Source of the DNA: Salticus scenicus
Lineage: Eukaryota > Arthropoda > Arachnida > Araneae > Salticidae
Assembly: GCA_963930645.1 (NCBI GenBank)
Contig: OZ005659.1
Span: 165,143,034-165,207,033, forward strand
DNA: 64,000 bases
Reading direction: 5' to 3'
This document shows, in pieces, positions 32,780 to 44,292 of this stretch (position 1 is the first letter of the stretch; each line of letters begins with the position of its first letter). The translations under genes were made by a program, and so were the position numbers. The notes beneath the pieces are model-generated. The model was not told the origin of the DNA, ran no database searches, and worked only from the letters and a program-made list of their open reading frames with translations.

Positions 32780-33005
32780 ATGCAATATCCGTCATTATTT
32801 GCTGAATATATTTGCTATAAATGTACTATATCAATATATCATTAACAATCTGGGTAAAGTATTGGCTTTTAATACATGTAACAAGATATTGAACATCGAG
32901 GATTTAATATAAAAAAAAAAAAATGTGATACAAAATATTTAATTAATAATATCGCAAATCGAGCACTAATAAGTAGAATATATATATATATATATATTAA
33001 TAAAA
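32780..33005. other. AT-rich spacer with (TA)n at 32979-32998
   Basis: No feature beyond the simple repeat. Confidence 0.5.
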
Positions 33006-33009
33006 TAGT

Positions 33010-33250
33010 CCTTTGCTGCCTGAATATTCTTAAAAATATAGCATAATGAAAGAAATTTTCATTTCACTTTCTGTATTAGAATTGAAGATTGTAAAACCAT
33101 TTCTAATACACATCTTTTTTTTTTTTTCATAAATCATTTTTTAGTTAATTTAATAAATATAATCTCATTAAAATGACTATATAGGAAATACTTTGTCATT
33201 TCATGAGTTCTGTGAGTTAAATGTAATTTAAAAAACATTTTACGATTTCC
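33010..33250 (+). repeat. Dispersed repeat family E, diverged copy
   Basis: Shares ATAATGAAAGAAA, TATTAGAATTGAAGA, AATACACATC and GTCATTTCATGAGTTCTGT with the other family E copies. Confidence 0.45.
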
Positions 33251-33329
33251 CGCTTATATTTTGAGGCTTAATATGCATCTTTATTCAAAGTACTAAGAAT
33301 TATACGACTTTACAGCGATATCATATTAA

Positions 33330-33847
33330 TATAATGTAATAAAATACATGGAAGTCAGAACATATTAATAATTCAAACAATTCACATGCTTCAGTTCTCC
33401 TGCATTATTTGTATTTAAATGGTACAAAAACGTAGAAAATAAGAATTAAACTTGGAAATTTGTTTGAAAATATTTTATAATCATCCACTATGAGTTAACT
33501 GATTTATATGAAAATATTATTTATCTAAATGAAAGAAAGTTTAATAATTTATTATATTATAAAATGTTTGTTATTTGATTTTTTTTTTCTTATATGTCAC
33601 ACAATATCCTTTATTTTTCCACGCTTTAAAAATAAACTATAAATGTGTCAAAAAATAAATAAAATTATTTAAAATAAAATAGATTTTCCCCATCAAAATA
33701 TTCCTCAGAAATAACAGTATGCCTGAAAATGCAGCATTATTAAAGAAATATGAGTTTTAGTATCTGTATCAAAGTTGAAATTCTAAAAGGATTTCCAGTA
33801 CAAATCCTTCTGCTTAGTAGAGCATGCGTTTCATCCCAATGTATAAA

Positions 33848-33890
<43 letters not shown>

Positions 33891-33960
33891 CGATTGAGGA
33901 TCAAATGCTTTTGCATTTCATGGATTCTGTCACGTGAGATAAATCTCAAAAAATTTTTTA
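33330..33960 (+). repeat. Dispersed repeat family E, copy 2
   Basis: ATTCACATGCTTCAG upstream, then AAATGCAGCATTA, AATTCTAAAAGGATTTCC, CTGCTTAGTAGAGCATGCGT and TTTGCATTTCATGGATTCTG. A long poly(T) at 33854-33888 interrupts it. Confidence 0.65.
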
Positions 33961-34866
33961 GTATATCTCGGTTTGAGAGGGTCTGTGACAGCAGTTCTCA
34001 CGCTTCACTATGGGATTTTAAAAGTGCCCCTTTCTAAACTTAAATATAGATAACAGATATGTTGTATACAAAAAAGGGAGATTTACGTGATTTTTCTGTC
34101 ATTTTACAGTAGTATAGATGTTGAAATTTCTTTAAAACCAGGCTATACTAATATTTCAAACATTTCATACTATTTAGTCCTTTTGTTTAGTTCCTTATAT
34201 TTAATTGCTAATAAATCCATAAATAAAAATAAACTATAGAAATTTATTATAACTTTGTCATACAATCTATTACTGTGATTTGTTGAATTTATTTGGAAAT
34301 TTTTCACACATTTTTAATTAACTGAGGGTAAATTTCAGAACTTGCCACATGTTATAAATAATTTAGCATTTAACTTTTATTTAAATGTGACATATAGGAA
34401 ATTTATCATCACGTTTTACACTGTATGGCCCAAAAGTAATAATGCCAAATATTAATCTGTCCTAATGGGAAAGTTTTTCGTTTTTCAGTATTTTGTTTTA
34501 GCACAGTGGAGTTGCCCGTTAAAAATAATGCAGTGTTCTAAATTTTGTATAATATGTTTTATTTTTTATACATGTCAGTTATAATCGGAAATGGTTCAAC
34601 AGGAAATAATTAACTGTGACATCACGACACTCAATGTCAGTCGAGCGTAGGTATTTTTTATACCGAATTTAAAGACAAATATGGTTGCATTTCCGAATTT
34701 CGAGGCAAGATAAATAAATCACCTTAAATTGTAAAAGTTTAGTAATTTTTCTGTATGCAGTACCTGAAAGAACTTATTTCAGCTTATTTATTACACATAT
34801 AATAAATTATTATAATAAAATATGAATTACTTTATAACCGGCGTCCTCAAGCGTGTTCTAAATTTT

Positions 34867-35250
34867 TAACCCGTTAGTAGTCGCGTATTTGCCTTTTCCC
34901 CACCCATCACTTTTTAATTCTTCCTACGGATCACCTCTTAAAGATAAAATGGGAAAACTCAGTGTAACTGACCTTGGGTGTGTGTGCTCTAATATAATAT
35001 GTTTTCAAGTCATTCCTACTATTTTTGGAGTAGTTAATAACATTTTACTTCTAAAATCGGTCTATTTGACCGAGATGCGACCAGTAACGTTGATTCATTT
35101 TCCCCCCCTCTTCCGGTATTTCAGACAGGACAGTGTTTTGCGGGAAAAACTTCACGTGAAATAGATGCATTTTCTCTACTGGCTTTCTTTCGGCTCTCAC
35201 CCAAAACTACGAGCGGTGAGGAATAGACCGAAACGCGACTACTAGCGTTA
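34867..35250. mobile_element. Inverted-repeat element with TAACCCGTTAGTAGTCGCGT ends
   Basis: GTTAGTAGTCGCGTATTT near 34874 is mirrored by AAACGCGACTACTAGCGTTA ending at 35250. The CCCGTTAG start resembles the TTAA MITE at 26100. The interior has open frames of 70-91 codons without known motifs. Confidence 0.45.
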
Positions 35251-35269
35251 CAAAATATGACGCGACGAT

Positions 35270-35345
35270 TCTCGAGTTTTAAGGACAAAGTGTAGTTTTC
35301 GAGGATTTTCTTCGGGATTCGAGGACATCTGGTCACCCTAGCTGA
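35270..35345 (-). repeat. Transposon-end relic (TAGGGTGACCAGATGTCC)
   Basis: On the minus strand, CTAGGGTGACCAGATGTCC then CGAATCCCGAAG resembles the ends of several animal hAT-type elements. Only one end is visible. Confidence 0.35.
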
Positions 35346-35439
35346 ACGATTAAAATCATTTTCAACTATTGCTATAGTAAACCTTCCATGGAAAATTGAA
35401 GAATGTGGACTTTTCAACAGGCTGAAGGTCTATCAGATT

Positions 35440-36170
35440 ATAAAGATTCGATTATGGTAAAGTCCAAGAGTCTCGATGAGGACAATTCCTTTTAATATAG
35501 GTTACTCGCGTGTATCATCCTGTCGAATTGCCAAAGGGTATTTTAAGGTCACGCCTTTCAAACATCAAAATGTCCAACTGTTAAAGGATGATAGCAAACT
35601 CATGCAACATTATAGATATTATCAGTTCATTCATTGCACCGCTCCTCTGCTGTAAAATCGGACTTTGTTTCTTGATGAAAAGCTTTTCATTGTCGTGGAA
35701 GAGCACATGTATCAAAACAACAGGATTTTGTCTGTAATTGCTCCAAGTACTTCTACTGCCGTATTCATCTTCAAAATCAAGGGATAATAGATACCGAAAA
35801 TGATTGCCAATGTGACATTCTCGAAGTCGTCGTCCTTCCGCGGGCTCATCAACCCTCAGTTATGTAAATTGTACGGATGAGTAAGACTCTCTTGCAGTAT
35901 CACATGATAAAAACGATTTAAGATTGGTGCAAAGCTTATTTTCCGGTTTCTATCACATCCAAAGTATGACTCCCGTATTTTCTTGACCTCAATCCGTTGG
36001 ATTACAGTATGTAATCAATTTTCGATAACAGAACCTGTGCTAAGTCCCACAAAATTGTAGAGGTGTTAAAGAAGATGTTGCATTGGCAATGTGGTGCAGT
36101 GCTACGGCGCGTGGTCTTAAATTTTTGAAAGTGTTTACCGTTATGTGACAAATCAGAAGGTGCTCTTTTC
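35440..36170 (+). pseudogene. Mariner-family transposase relic
   Basis: Broken plus-strand frames give, in order, FKVTPFKHQNVQLLKDD, LFLDEKLFIVVEEHM (about 35665-35710, first catalytic Asp of the FTDEK type), a damaged MVW-G-type region, and DWCKAYF ... YFLDLNPLDYSM (about 35930-36010, third catalytic Asp of the SPDLNPLDY type). The tail reads CAKSHKIVEVLKKML. The order and spacing are those of mariner DDD transposases. A TAA replaces the conserved Trp after PLDYS, there are at least four other stops or shifts, and the second catalytic Asp is not identifiable. N-terminal DNA-binding region only weakly visible. Dead relic. Confidence 0.65.
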
Positions 36171-36174
36171 CAAA

Positions 36175-37049
36175 TCAGTTAATTATTTTTTATAACAATA
36201 GATAACTACTATTATTTGGAATGAAAAGTTCTTTCTCTGTTTTATAAAGTTTTTATGACAAAGTATTTTGATATAATTTTTGAGCTGAATCACACTGTAA
36301 ATAAAATAAAAAGAAAAGAAAAAAAAAAAAACAAATAGATTAAAAATAGATTTTTCATAATAAGTATGCCTGAAAAAATTCAAAAAAGATTTATTTAAGA
36401 AAACTCGGTTTTAAGATCTTTATTAGAATTGAAAATTCTAAATAGATTTCCAAAACATATTTTCTACTTAATGGGTTACACACTTCAATCTAATATATAA
36501 ATACTAGTATATAACCCCGTCAAAAATGACGGAAAGTGAACGATAAATCTTGAAAACAATGTTTAGATCATGAAGATTACCACGTGATCATTTAAATGTA
36601 TTTTCAGTTTTTGTTTATAAATCAAATGTGTTTCGATATTTTATAATTTTTGTTCTGAAATTTAAAAAATTCTACCCGATCAATAAATATGAATGACAAT
36701 AAAAAAACTGCTGGTTAACAAAAAAATGTAGGCCCGAAAACACAACAGCAACAACACATCCCAGTGTACCGTTAAGTGCTCTATTTAACTCAAAAATAGT
36801 ATTAGTACATCTGGTATAAAGTATGTACTGTATTTATCAAAGGCTAAAATATGCTTGATTACAAAAAATGTATAAATGTATAATTTAAGAGGAAAATAAT
36901 TTTAAAAAGTTAAATTTTTCTACATTTTGCAATTTTAAATATTTGCTTCGCATGTATTTTCATATGTATTTTAAAAGGTTTAATATTAATAGAAAGGAAT
37001 CAAAAAGACATGCAATATTAAAGAACAGTTTAATTAAATATTTAACTAA

Positions 37050-37110
<61 letters not shown>

Positions 37111-37385
37111 TACATTTATTTTATTTTATTTATTTTTTTATTTTTATTTTTTTTCAGTTCAATTTTTCGGATTTTTAATTAAGGTGGATTTAGATATATA
37201 TAATATTGTTTTTAAATCTTGCGGAAGAGTTAAAATGAAAATTAATCTTATATTTTACATGTGGCTTCTTATAAAAAGATATATATATATATATACGCTA
37301 CTCACAACAATTACAGGATATTTCATGCTTATATAAAATAACGGTAGAAGAAATTTTTTTTTTTCAGAAAATGGAAGAAGAGAGT
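36175..37385. other. AT-rich DNA with family E relic and (TA)n
   Basis: 36360-36510 is a diverged family E piece (TATTAGAATTGAAAATTCTA). 37052-37108 is a TA run. No coding frame supported. Confidence 0.45.
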
Positions 37386-37429
37386 CAGAAATACAAAATT
37401 TTCACATTTTTAAAGGTTGGAGTACGTAA

Positions 37430-38030
37430 ATTTTTAGTTTGATGTCGAAGACGGCGCTTTAGTGGCAGCGAATGAAATTTAGCTTTTAGTTTGATGAAAG
37501 GCAAAACGGAAAAGAGTGATCGACATTCAGTAAGTGCGTTGTTTCGATGAGTGATATGTTTCAAGAAAGTCATTCAACTGATTCAGAAGCTTGGAGAGTT
37601 ATTTATCGGATAAAGGGGGGGGGGGGAAATGAGCTGAAGAAACAAAAGCCACTGAACCTTCACAAAGTGTAACTTTCAGAATGGGGAACTATCTTTTGGA
37701 AATTGAAAATGCAGGTCAAAGACCAGGGATAGGTTGTAGACGTGCAACAACGCCGAATAAACATTGATATTTAGCGCTAACGGCTCAGAGCTTCCGAAAT
37801 ATGGATGCTGCATTTCTTCAACAAAACATTCACTTGGCTACTGGTACCTCAGCTTCGACTCAAACTGTCCAAAGCCGGCTCCACACTGTAGCAACAATTC
37901 TGAGGGTCTCATCCCTATGTCGTCACCGGTAAGTCTATTCCAAATGATGTGGAGATCGGTGTGCTCATTCTGGACAGAACAGACCCCCCCCCCCCACACA
38001 CACACACACGCATACTGCCAAATCTGATAC
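37430..38030 (+). pseudogene. Tc1-like transposase relic, DNA-binding region
   Basis: From 37714 one frame reads GQRPGIGCRRATTP, a stop, then YLALTAQSFRNMDAAFLQQ, LATGTSASTQTVQSRLHTV. This is the GRPR-box and second helix-turn-helix of Tc1-family transposases, which binds the terminal repeat. Downstream is a C run and CA microsatellite (37982-38009), then no recognisable catalytic domain. A nonsense codon and the missing DDE core make it a pseudogene. The frames in other registers here are shadows. Confidence 0.55.
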
Positions 38031-38077
38031 TTTCATACACGAATGTTTCTAGTGCCAAGTTCTCTCCAGATGAATAT

Positions 38078-38120
38078 ATATATAGCCTCTGTGGATGCCC
38101 GCAATAGCCTCTGTGGATGC
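38078..38120 (+). repeat. Short direct repeat
   Basis: ATAGCCTCTGTGGATGCC occurs twice in a row, about 24 bp apart. Confidence 0.8.
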
Positions 38121-38284
38121 CGACATGCTTGTCCGTTCCTGGCGTGAAATTGACTACCGTCTTGATATGCACTTTACGAGGAGCAGCACACATGTAAAAG
38201 TTCATTGACAAGGGCCATAAAACATTTTGAGTCTATCTAACCATTAGTGTTATCAATTTAAATTTATCTTCATTTTTTTGTGAA

Positions 38285-38331
38285 TTATTAAACATCAAAA
38301 TGTGTCCAACATTTTATAGACACCCTGTATT
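38285..38331 (-). repeat. Mariner-type terminal repeat (solo)
   Basis: On the minus strand, TACAGGGTGTCTATAAAATG then TTGGACAC is a typical mariner/Tc1 end. The partner end is not found nearby. Confidence 0.5.
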
Positions 38332-38339
38332 TCAGTTGA

Positions 38340-38885
38340 TCACGGACGAGATGGTACATGAAGTTGAGAAAATGCTTTTGAAATTTCACTATATTTAAAT
38401 AAATGTATGTAACGCCGTAATATTTTATTTCCAATATTAAGAATTAAATAAATATGCTTACTGAATAAAGGTAAAACAAATTTTGCATCAAAGTTTTTAT
38501 GCTTTCTTACATATATGTATGCAGTTATATCTCATTTCATTGATTAATTTCAAATAGAAGTTTCCATGGCAAAAATCAACATTTTACGCCTACTAGAGGA
38601 ATTTCGAATAACTCTAGAAATTATTGTTTAATAAATTTTTGAATAAATAAAGTGACACCTGTTATATATTAATAATGTACTTCCACTTTTTTGTAGAAAA
38701 AATTAATGCAGCCTTTATTGTATAGTTCATGAAAAGTTTTCATTCTAATAAGAGTTTTTCGAAACATGCAGTATTAAAATTAATTTTAAAAATTTAATAA
38801 AATATTTTATTTAAAACTAATTTGAATAGAAATTTTTACTAAAAACGTAATAATTTTAAAATATATTTTAACCACAGTAATAATA
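38340..38885. other. AT-rich, nothing recognised
   Basis: No supported feature. Confidence 0.45.
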
Positions 38886-38889
38886 AGTT

Positions 38890-39330
38890 TCAAATTATTT
38901 ACTGCTCGATTAAAAAAATTTTTAGCAATATCCATTAAGTTTGAGCATATTTTATTTAATCAATTTTATATTGCACGGATTCGGCATCCTGTATAGGTAT
39001 TTAAAAAATAAATAAATAAATAAAGTAAAAAAAAAAATATAAATAATAATTAAAAAAAATGTACAAAAATTTTCAAATTCATTTACTGTAATGATATACT
39101 CTCAAAATAATTTTTGCGAAAGGAAATTCCTCATAAACATGAATAAAACTTTCGCTTGACAATCTAATTCGCAGAAATTCTTTCACATTTTAGAAGTGAA
39201 ATATTGTCTAGTTAAATTGAATTTTCTAGCATGTTATCCTCCTGTCGCTAAAGTTTATTATTGATTCCAAATGCATCTCCGTTTTTCCATAAAAGTATCT
39301 AGCTAAAATGTAAAAATTATTTTGCGAAAA
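38890..39330 (+). repeat. Dispersed repeat family H, copy 2
   Basis: AGCAATATCCATTAAGTTTG, GCGAAAGGAAATTCCTCATA, TTCTTTCACATTTTAGAAGT and CTAGTTAAATTGAATTTTCT as in 54410-54800. Confidence 0.75.
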
Positions 39331-39605
39331 AAACATTGAAATACAAGTTATTTTATGTTTGTAGATTATAGTAAAAATTTGTTTTAAAAATAACATTTTA
39401 ACGATAGCGCGCATTTGTAACCATAAAGTCATTATTTTAAACATAAACAAATAAAACAATGCCAGAAAAAGTTACATTAACTAAAATTTAATATATATGA
39501 AAGGATAAAAAGAATTAAGATTTTAAATTATTGCTTTAAATTAGTATTAAGTGTAAACTTAATATTAATATGTCAGAATAACTCTTAAATTTAAGAACAT
39601 CTTAA

Positions 39606-40085
39606 TGGGAATTCTATTCTAAGAGCCCTTGTAAAACTGGTTTTTCAGCAGAGCATGTCATAACGCGGGAATCAGATTTGAGAACAACTTTTAGAATAAA
39701 AATTACGCAATTGTCAGTATTAGGGTTAAAACAATGCAGATTACTTAATCGCAGATATCCGGGCCCGGCTAAACTGGCTAATGATAAAGCGTAGGTGGGT
39801 ACTAACTCAGCTAAATGTCCAATAGAAGTCATAGGAGGATTTTAAGTTTGCGCCAGAAGAAAGGAATATTTAAGCGAGAGCACGAGAAAACTGGCGCCTT
39901 TTTCATGTGTTTGTCTTGCTTAATTATTCTACGTTAATCTAAGTCAAAGTAATGGTCCCAGAAGAGGGAAATGATCTGCGGATCTAAAAGACGATCGTCA
40001 AATATCGGCAGCGGCCGGATTAGGCCACGAAGGTAGACGTCAACGTGCTTATCCCTATCGAATTTGAATAACAATGTAGAATGGC
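39606..40085 (+). other. GC-richer island, possible LTR end plus primer-binding site
   Basis: Distinctly less AT-rich than its surroundings. AATATTTAAGCGAGAGCACG (about 39868) could be a TATA-like promoter, and TGGTCCCAGAAGAGGGA (about 39952) resembles a Gypsy-type primer-binding site after a 5' LTR. A second LTR copy, gag or pol is not present. A 72-codon minus-strand frame (39614-39832) has no known motif. It could also be an exon or an unknown repeat. Confidence 0.3.
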
Positions 40086-40193
40086 TAAGTATAACGAATA
40101 AATGAATGCATAAATTGTTTGAAGTCGTTATTGAGTGGAAAGACTATATTAATTTTAGATGCTATGTGACAGAACTAACAAATTCATTATATA

Positions 40194-41917
40194 CACTAAG
40201 CGACAAAAAAAAAAAAAAAAAAAAAAAGCCGCATTTTGATATTTTTCTTTTCACCTTCTATAACCTCCAATTTTATCGTTTAAAAAGCAAACTTTCGTAC
40301 AGATTTTATTATATTATCCTCCGCATACACTTTTGCTTTGAGTTCAATGTTAAAAACAAAATTTTCAGTAAAATTGTAAATTTTAGAAATTATTTCCAAA
40401 GTGTTAAGAATAAGGCAGTTAACGATGCCACAAAAAGTATTAATTTTTGAATGAAAATCAAAAAATATTTTAATACGTGATATGAAAAAATAGTAAGTGA
40501 TAACTAAATATTGGTAAAATGATTTTTAGCAAGATATAAAAATTTTTGGCCGTTTAAACTGGAAATTTGACTTTAGGCGGCATGTTGCTCATCCAAGCGA
40601 GATGATCGTAAGTTAAAAAGTCATAGCTTATAAAATCGATTTGTATTACATTTAGAACATAAAAGAGATTCAGAAAAAGTGTTTATTAGCGTAATTTCTT
40701 TAACTACAGTGTAGCAACTATTAAACAAAGTAGGTTTAAATGACAGAAAATTTGAAAAAATTCCATTCTTAGCGGAGAAAATTTGGAAAGCAAGACCTCA
40801 CATAGCTAAAAAAATTTAAAAATGATCAGTTAATTATTGCGCTGAACTTCTCTTTGATGAGTCAAGTTTAACTTATTTCAAGCTAAAGAAAACAAGCAGA
40901 TCTGACAACGAAAATATGATCCACTTCATGAAAATCACACTTTTAAAACAGTGACACATTTTCCGTACATTATGGTACGGAGGTGCATAACTTTTCAAAC
41001 AGTCGGGAAAATTTTTATGCTCAAGGAATCAATTAACTAGAAATAAAACACAATCTTCATAAAAGTGGTGACTGACCGACTATTTTGGAAGTACCTTGGA
41101 CATTTCCGCAAACAGTATTTCATGATCATAATACACCTTACTACAAGGCGTCTGTGGTAAGTTTATACACTTCAAATTGTCAAAATTTCCTATCCATTTC
41201 CATGACAACCTATAATTCTGTAAGTAACCTTTTTTTTTTTTTTTTTTTTTTTTTCACTTTAAGTTAAATCCCACCAAGGATATAGTAGAGTTTCTTCTTT
41301 ACCAGCCATGGAAATAGTCCTTATCGCAATCCGCTCGAAATGTTTCTTCTATAAAAAGGGGGGGGAAGAGGGGGGAGGATTCGAAATTTGTAGCCTACAA
41401 CTCTGCCAGAACTAGAAAAAATTATTTCTGATATTTGGCACATTGAAATTTCAGAGTTATACTAAAATACTGTATAAAACTATGCCATTGCCCATTAAAG
41501 CTGTAATTCCATATAAAGGTGGAATTAACCCAATGCAAAATACATATTTTTAATAAAAAATTGCTTAGATTTAACAAATTAATAGTTTTATTTCATATAT
41601 TAAAATATATCTTGTTTATTTCATATAATAAATCATAATAGAATACAAAGTGTACGGCTATTGCGTTATGTTTAAAAAGAAAGTTTTATGCAGGTTTTTA
41701 TAAAGTACTTCGTAGAATACAATAAAGCGAATTATTAAATCGAAAATGTACATATATGTATCATTTAATCCCTTTAGAATTATGCAAACAAGACAGTTTT
41801 ATTTGTTTCAAATATTAATTTTAAAATTTTTAAAGTTTTTACAAATAGAAAATGTATAAGTCATCTTTTCTGCAGTGCGGCTTTTTTTTTTTTTTTTTTT
41901 TTTTTTGTCGTTTAGTG
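40194..41917 (+). mobile_element. Decayed Tc1-family element with both terminal repeats, 1.72 kb
   Basis: Left end CACTAAGCGACA then poly(A) and GCCGCA; the right end is the mirror (TGCGGC, poly(T), TGTCGTTTAGTG). TA flanks both ends (40192-40193, 41918-41919). Plus-strand remnants of the transposase lie between. A solitary copy of the same end is at 4166. It sits between repeat H (38890) and repeat F (42330), so it probably inserted into that longer repeat. Confidence 0.7.
40730..41200 (+). pseudogene. Tc1-family transposase relic
   Basis: Fragments in order on the plus strand: GLNDRKFEKIPFLAEKIW then ARPHIAKK (the GL-GR--RKP-L----RL-FA segment before the catalytic core), LLFDESS (about 40847-40865, first Asp), IMVRRC (a damaged MVWGG near 40970), and FHDHNTPYYKAS (about 41115-41150, second Asp in the QQDN-P-H position). 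The third acidic residue is not recognisable. At least four frame changes or stops separate these pieces. It is an old inactive copy. Confidence 0.6.
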
Positions 41918-41929
41918 TATATATACATA

Positions 41930-42320
41930 CATACATATGTAATTCATGACTTCTTTATGGGGCTGCAAAAGTTTATAGTGAAAAAGCTAAGACAAATACA
42001 GGAAAACGAACCTTCCACTGAACACAGAAATAATTCAATACTGTTTAATAAAATTTTATTTATTTATTTTTATTTTTCAATGGAAAAAGCGAATATTAGC
42101 ATATACTTAAAGTCGTTCCAATTATATGACGTTAAAATAATTCCAATAAAGCCTGTTTTAAAAATTTAAACATTAAAATTTATATTCTTAATAATACATC
42201 TCCCATATATACTTTTCTCCCATATATATATATTGTTTTTTTCTTACATTTTTATCTATTTTTTATTCTTAAGAATATTTCTCTCATATGTTTTTACAGT
42301 TTCGGAAGTCCCTCTTTTCA
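41930..42320. other. AT-rich, nothing recognised
   Basis: No supported coding frame or repeat copy. Confidence 0.4.
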
Positions 42321-42329
42321 TTTCTTAAC

Positions 42330-42600
42330 ACAAAACACATGTTTAAGAAGTTATGAAACAGCCCATATCAAACAAACGCGGACCATTAAAACTAATCTCC
42401 CAATATCTCTCGACATAACTTTGAACCAATACCAAGTAAAAAATGTTTTGTCATGTTTGTTTACGCAGTATTAATATATCACGTACATTTAGAGAACATA
42501 AGTAAAATTATTCACTATAACATTTTATTCTTTAAAGTTGTGCATAATTTAGCGTGTAATTAAGGTAATACACAATAATAAAAACTTTTCAAAGTACATT
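42330..42600 (+). repeat. Dispersed repeat family F, copy 3
   Basis: ACACATGTTTAAGAAGTTAT, GACCATTAAAACTAATCTCC, GTCATGTTTGTTTACGC, TTTAAAGTTGTGCATAATTT. It lacks the hAT MITE, so it is one of the empty-site references. Confidence 0.75.
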
Positions 42601-42731
42601 AACAATTAAATTTTTAAAATTTACTTTTAAAATATACTCTAATTCACAAATGAAAATTAAACTTTATTCTAATAAAATAACTATTATTTTTATAAATTGC
42701 AAATTTTATATCTTTTGTTTCTGCATTGATA

Positions 42732-42960
42732 CAATATCTACCAATAAGTATTTGTATACATACCAATAAGTATTTGTTTACATAAGAATTTGCCAAAATG
42801 ATGTCGGGGGCAAGTTTCATACCGAGCAGTGTAATCATGCTCAAGGTAACTGAACAAGGATGGATTTAGCTGCTTGCAAGTGTCAACTATCATGTTTAAC
42901 ACCTGATTTAACTGTTTAAATACATTGTTTTTCCTGCATTTTAAAATCCACAAAAACTGC
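42732..42960 (-). pseudogene. Tc1-like transposase C-terminus with adjacent terminal repeat
   Basis: A minus-strand frame from about 42953 reads WILKCRKNN, LNQVLNMIVDTCKQLNPSL, FSYLEHDYTARYETC, the usual C-terminal helices of Tc1 transposases (the -W-LK-R ... I-P---L--SM--R- pattern). It runs into a terminal repeat, CAATATCTACCAATAAGTAT, starting at 42732 after TA (42730-42731), with a 22-bp segment of the repeat duplicated. The catalytic core is missing. The end sequence is the family I end, which makes this the likely relic of the autonomous partner of family I. Confidence 0.65.
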
Positions 42961-43167
42961 TTTTATATACATATAGGGTATAATATAAGTTGTATACAAT
43001 ATTATTTAATATTATTAAAGTTGTTTACATTTTAAATTTTTTGAATATGGCAACGAGTATTGTTATTTATTATTATTATTATTATTCTCACTATTACATT
43101 TCCTTCTAAAACTTTAATATGTTTTTTTTTTTTTTTTTTCTTTTCAAAGGAAGCATAAGAAAGAAAA

Positions 43168-44179
43168 AAATCTGGAGTGACTCCACTCGACTTTCCGAAC
43201 ATTGAGTAACTAACAGTTTTGTAGATAAAATAAAGAAAGAGGAATTGCTAAACAAACAAAAGAGAGAAAACCATAATAGAGTGTTTTTTTCTCCATATAT
43301 CACACGAGGTTTTATTTAACGCTACTGAACTTTGAGCCCTTAGATCATAATGATAAAGAATTTTTCGTTTTGTCCCTGTAAAAATCTATAGATGCTAGAT
43401 TCACCAAAATGCTTATAGTTAGTGCAACAGTGATTTATAATATTCATACAAATTTTCAGCTCAATTGAATAAGGCGTTTAGATGCTATCGCACTTTTAAA
43501 AATTTGGTCTCATAGGCCATAATGATAAAGAATTTTTCTTTGTGTCCCTGTAAAAAAACTGTAGTGCTAGATTCACCAAAATCTATACAGTTGGTGCAAA
43601 TGCGACCTATAACATGTGTACAATTTTTTTGCTCAGATTAATAAGGCGTTTAGACGCTATCACACTTTTAAAAATTTGGCCCCATTGGCCTTAATGATAA
43701 AGAATTTTTCTTTGTGTCCCTGTAAAAAAACTATCAGTGCTAGATTCTCCACAATCTATACAGATTGAGTATCTGTGACCTATAATATGGGTATAAAATT
43801 TTTGCTCAATTGAATAAGGCGTTTAGATGCTATCGCACTTTTAAGATTTTGGTCCCATAGGCCATAATGATAAAGAATTTTTCTTTGTGTCCCTGTAAAA
43901 AAACTATAAGTGCTAGATTCACCAAAATCTATAGGGTTCGTACTATGGTGACTTACAATTTACGTACCAACTTTCAGGTTAATCGAACAAAGCCTTTAGA
44001 CGCTAGCGTGTTCACAAACATACACACATACACACATACACACACACATACATACATCATCGTAAAAATAGTGAAAACGGACTCAGGGGACCTCAAAACG
44101 TATAGAAACATCAAAATCTCGAATTCGGATTTTTGACATGATTTACAATACTTTCCTCACTATAGTGTTCGGAAAGTGA
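43168..44179 (-). mobile_element. Family B Helentron-like element, copy 3 (complete)
   Basis: Reads right to left: ACTTTCCGAACA (complement at 44166-44177) with CACTATAGTG, the GAGGTCCCCTGAG block, a CA/TG microsatellite (44020-44053), four tandem units (GATAAAGAATTTTTC at 43352, 43524, 43696 and 43869: period 172-173 bp), the second subterminal repeat (43190-43201) and the hairpin TGGAGTGACTCCA (43173-43185). It has one more unit than copy 1. Non-coding. Confidence 0.7.
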
Positions 44180-44292
44180 AAAATTGCTGTTTTTGACAAC
44201 TTACATTTGACAAAATATTTGAAAACAAATATCTACTGAAAAAATAGTTTACAGATTAGAAAAAAAAAGAAATGCATATAATTTAAACAATA

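Noticed and set aside
34889..35164. 91-codon plus-strand frame and 98-codon minus-strand frame at 35121-35417
   Set aside because: No recognisable motif. The first lies within an inverted-repeat element, and the second crosses its end.
37614..37626. G runs here and at 4079, 53926 and 60125 as G-quadruplexes
   Set aside because: Each is a single homopolymer run, not four separated tracts, and two are part of repeat family A.
37764..38027. 87-codon frame with a proline-threonine-histidine tail
   Set aside because: A shadow of the Tc1 helix-turn-helix remnant in another register, ending in a C run and CA microsatellite.
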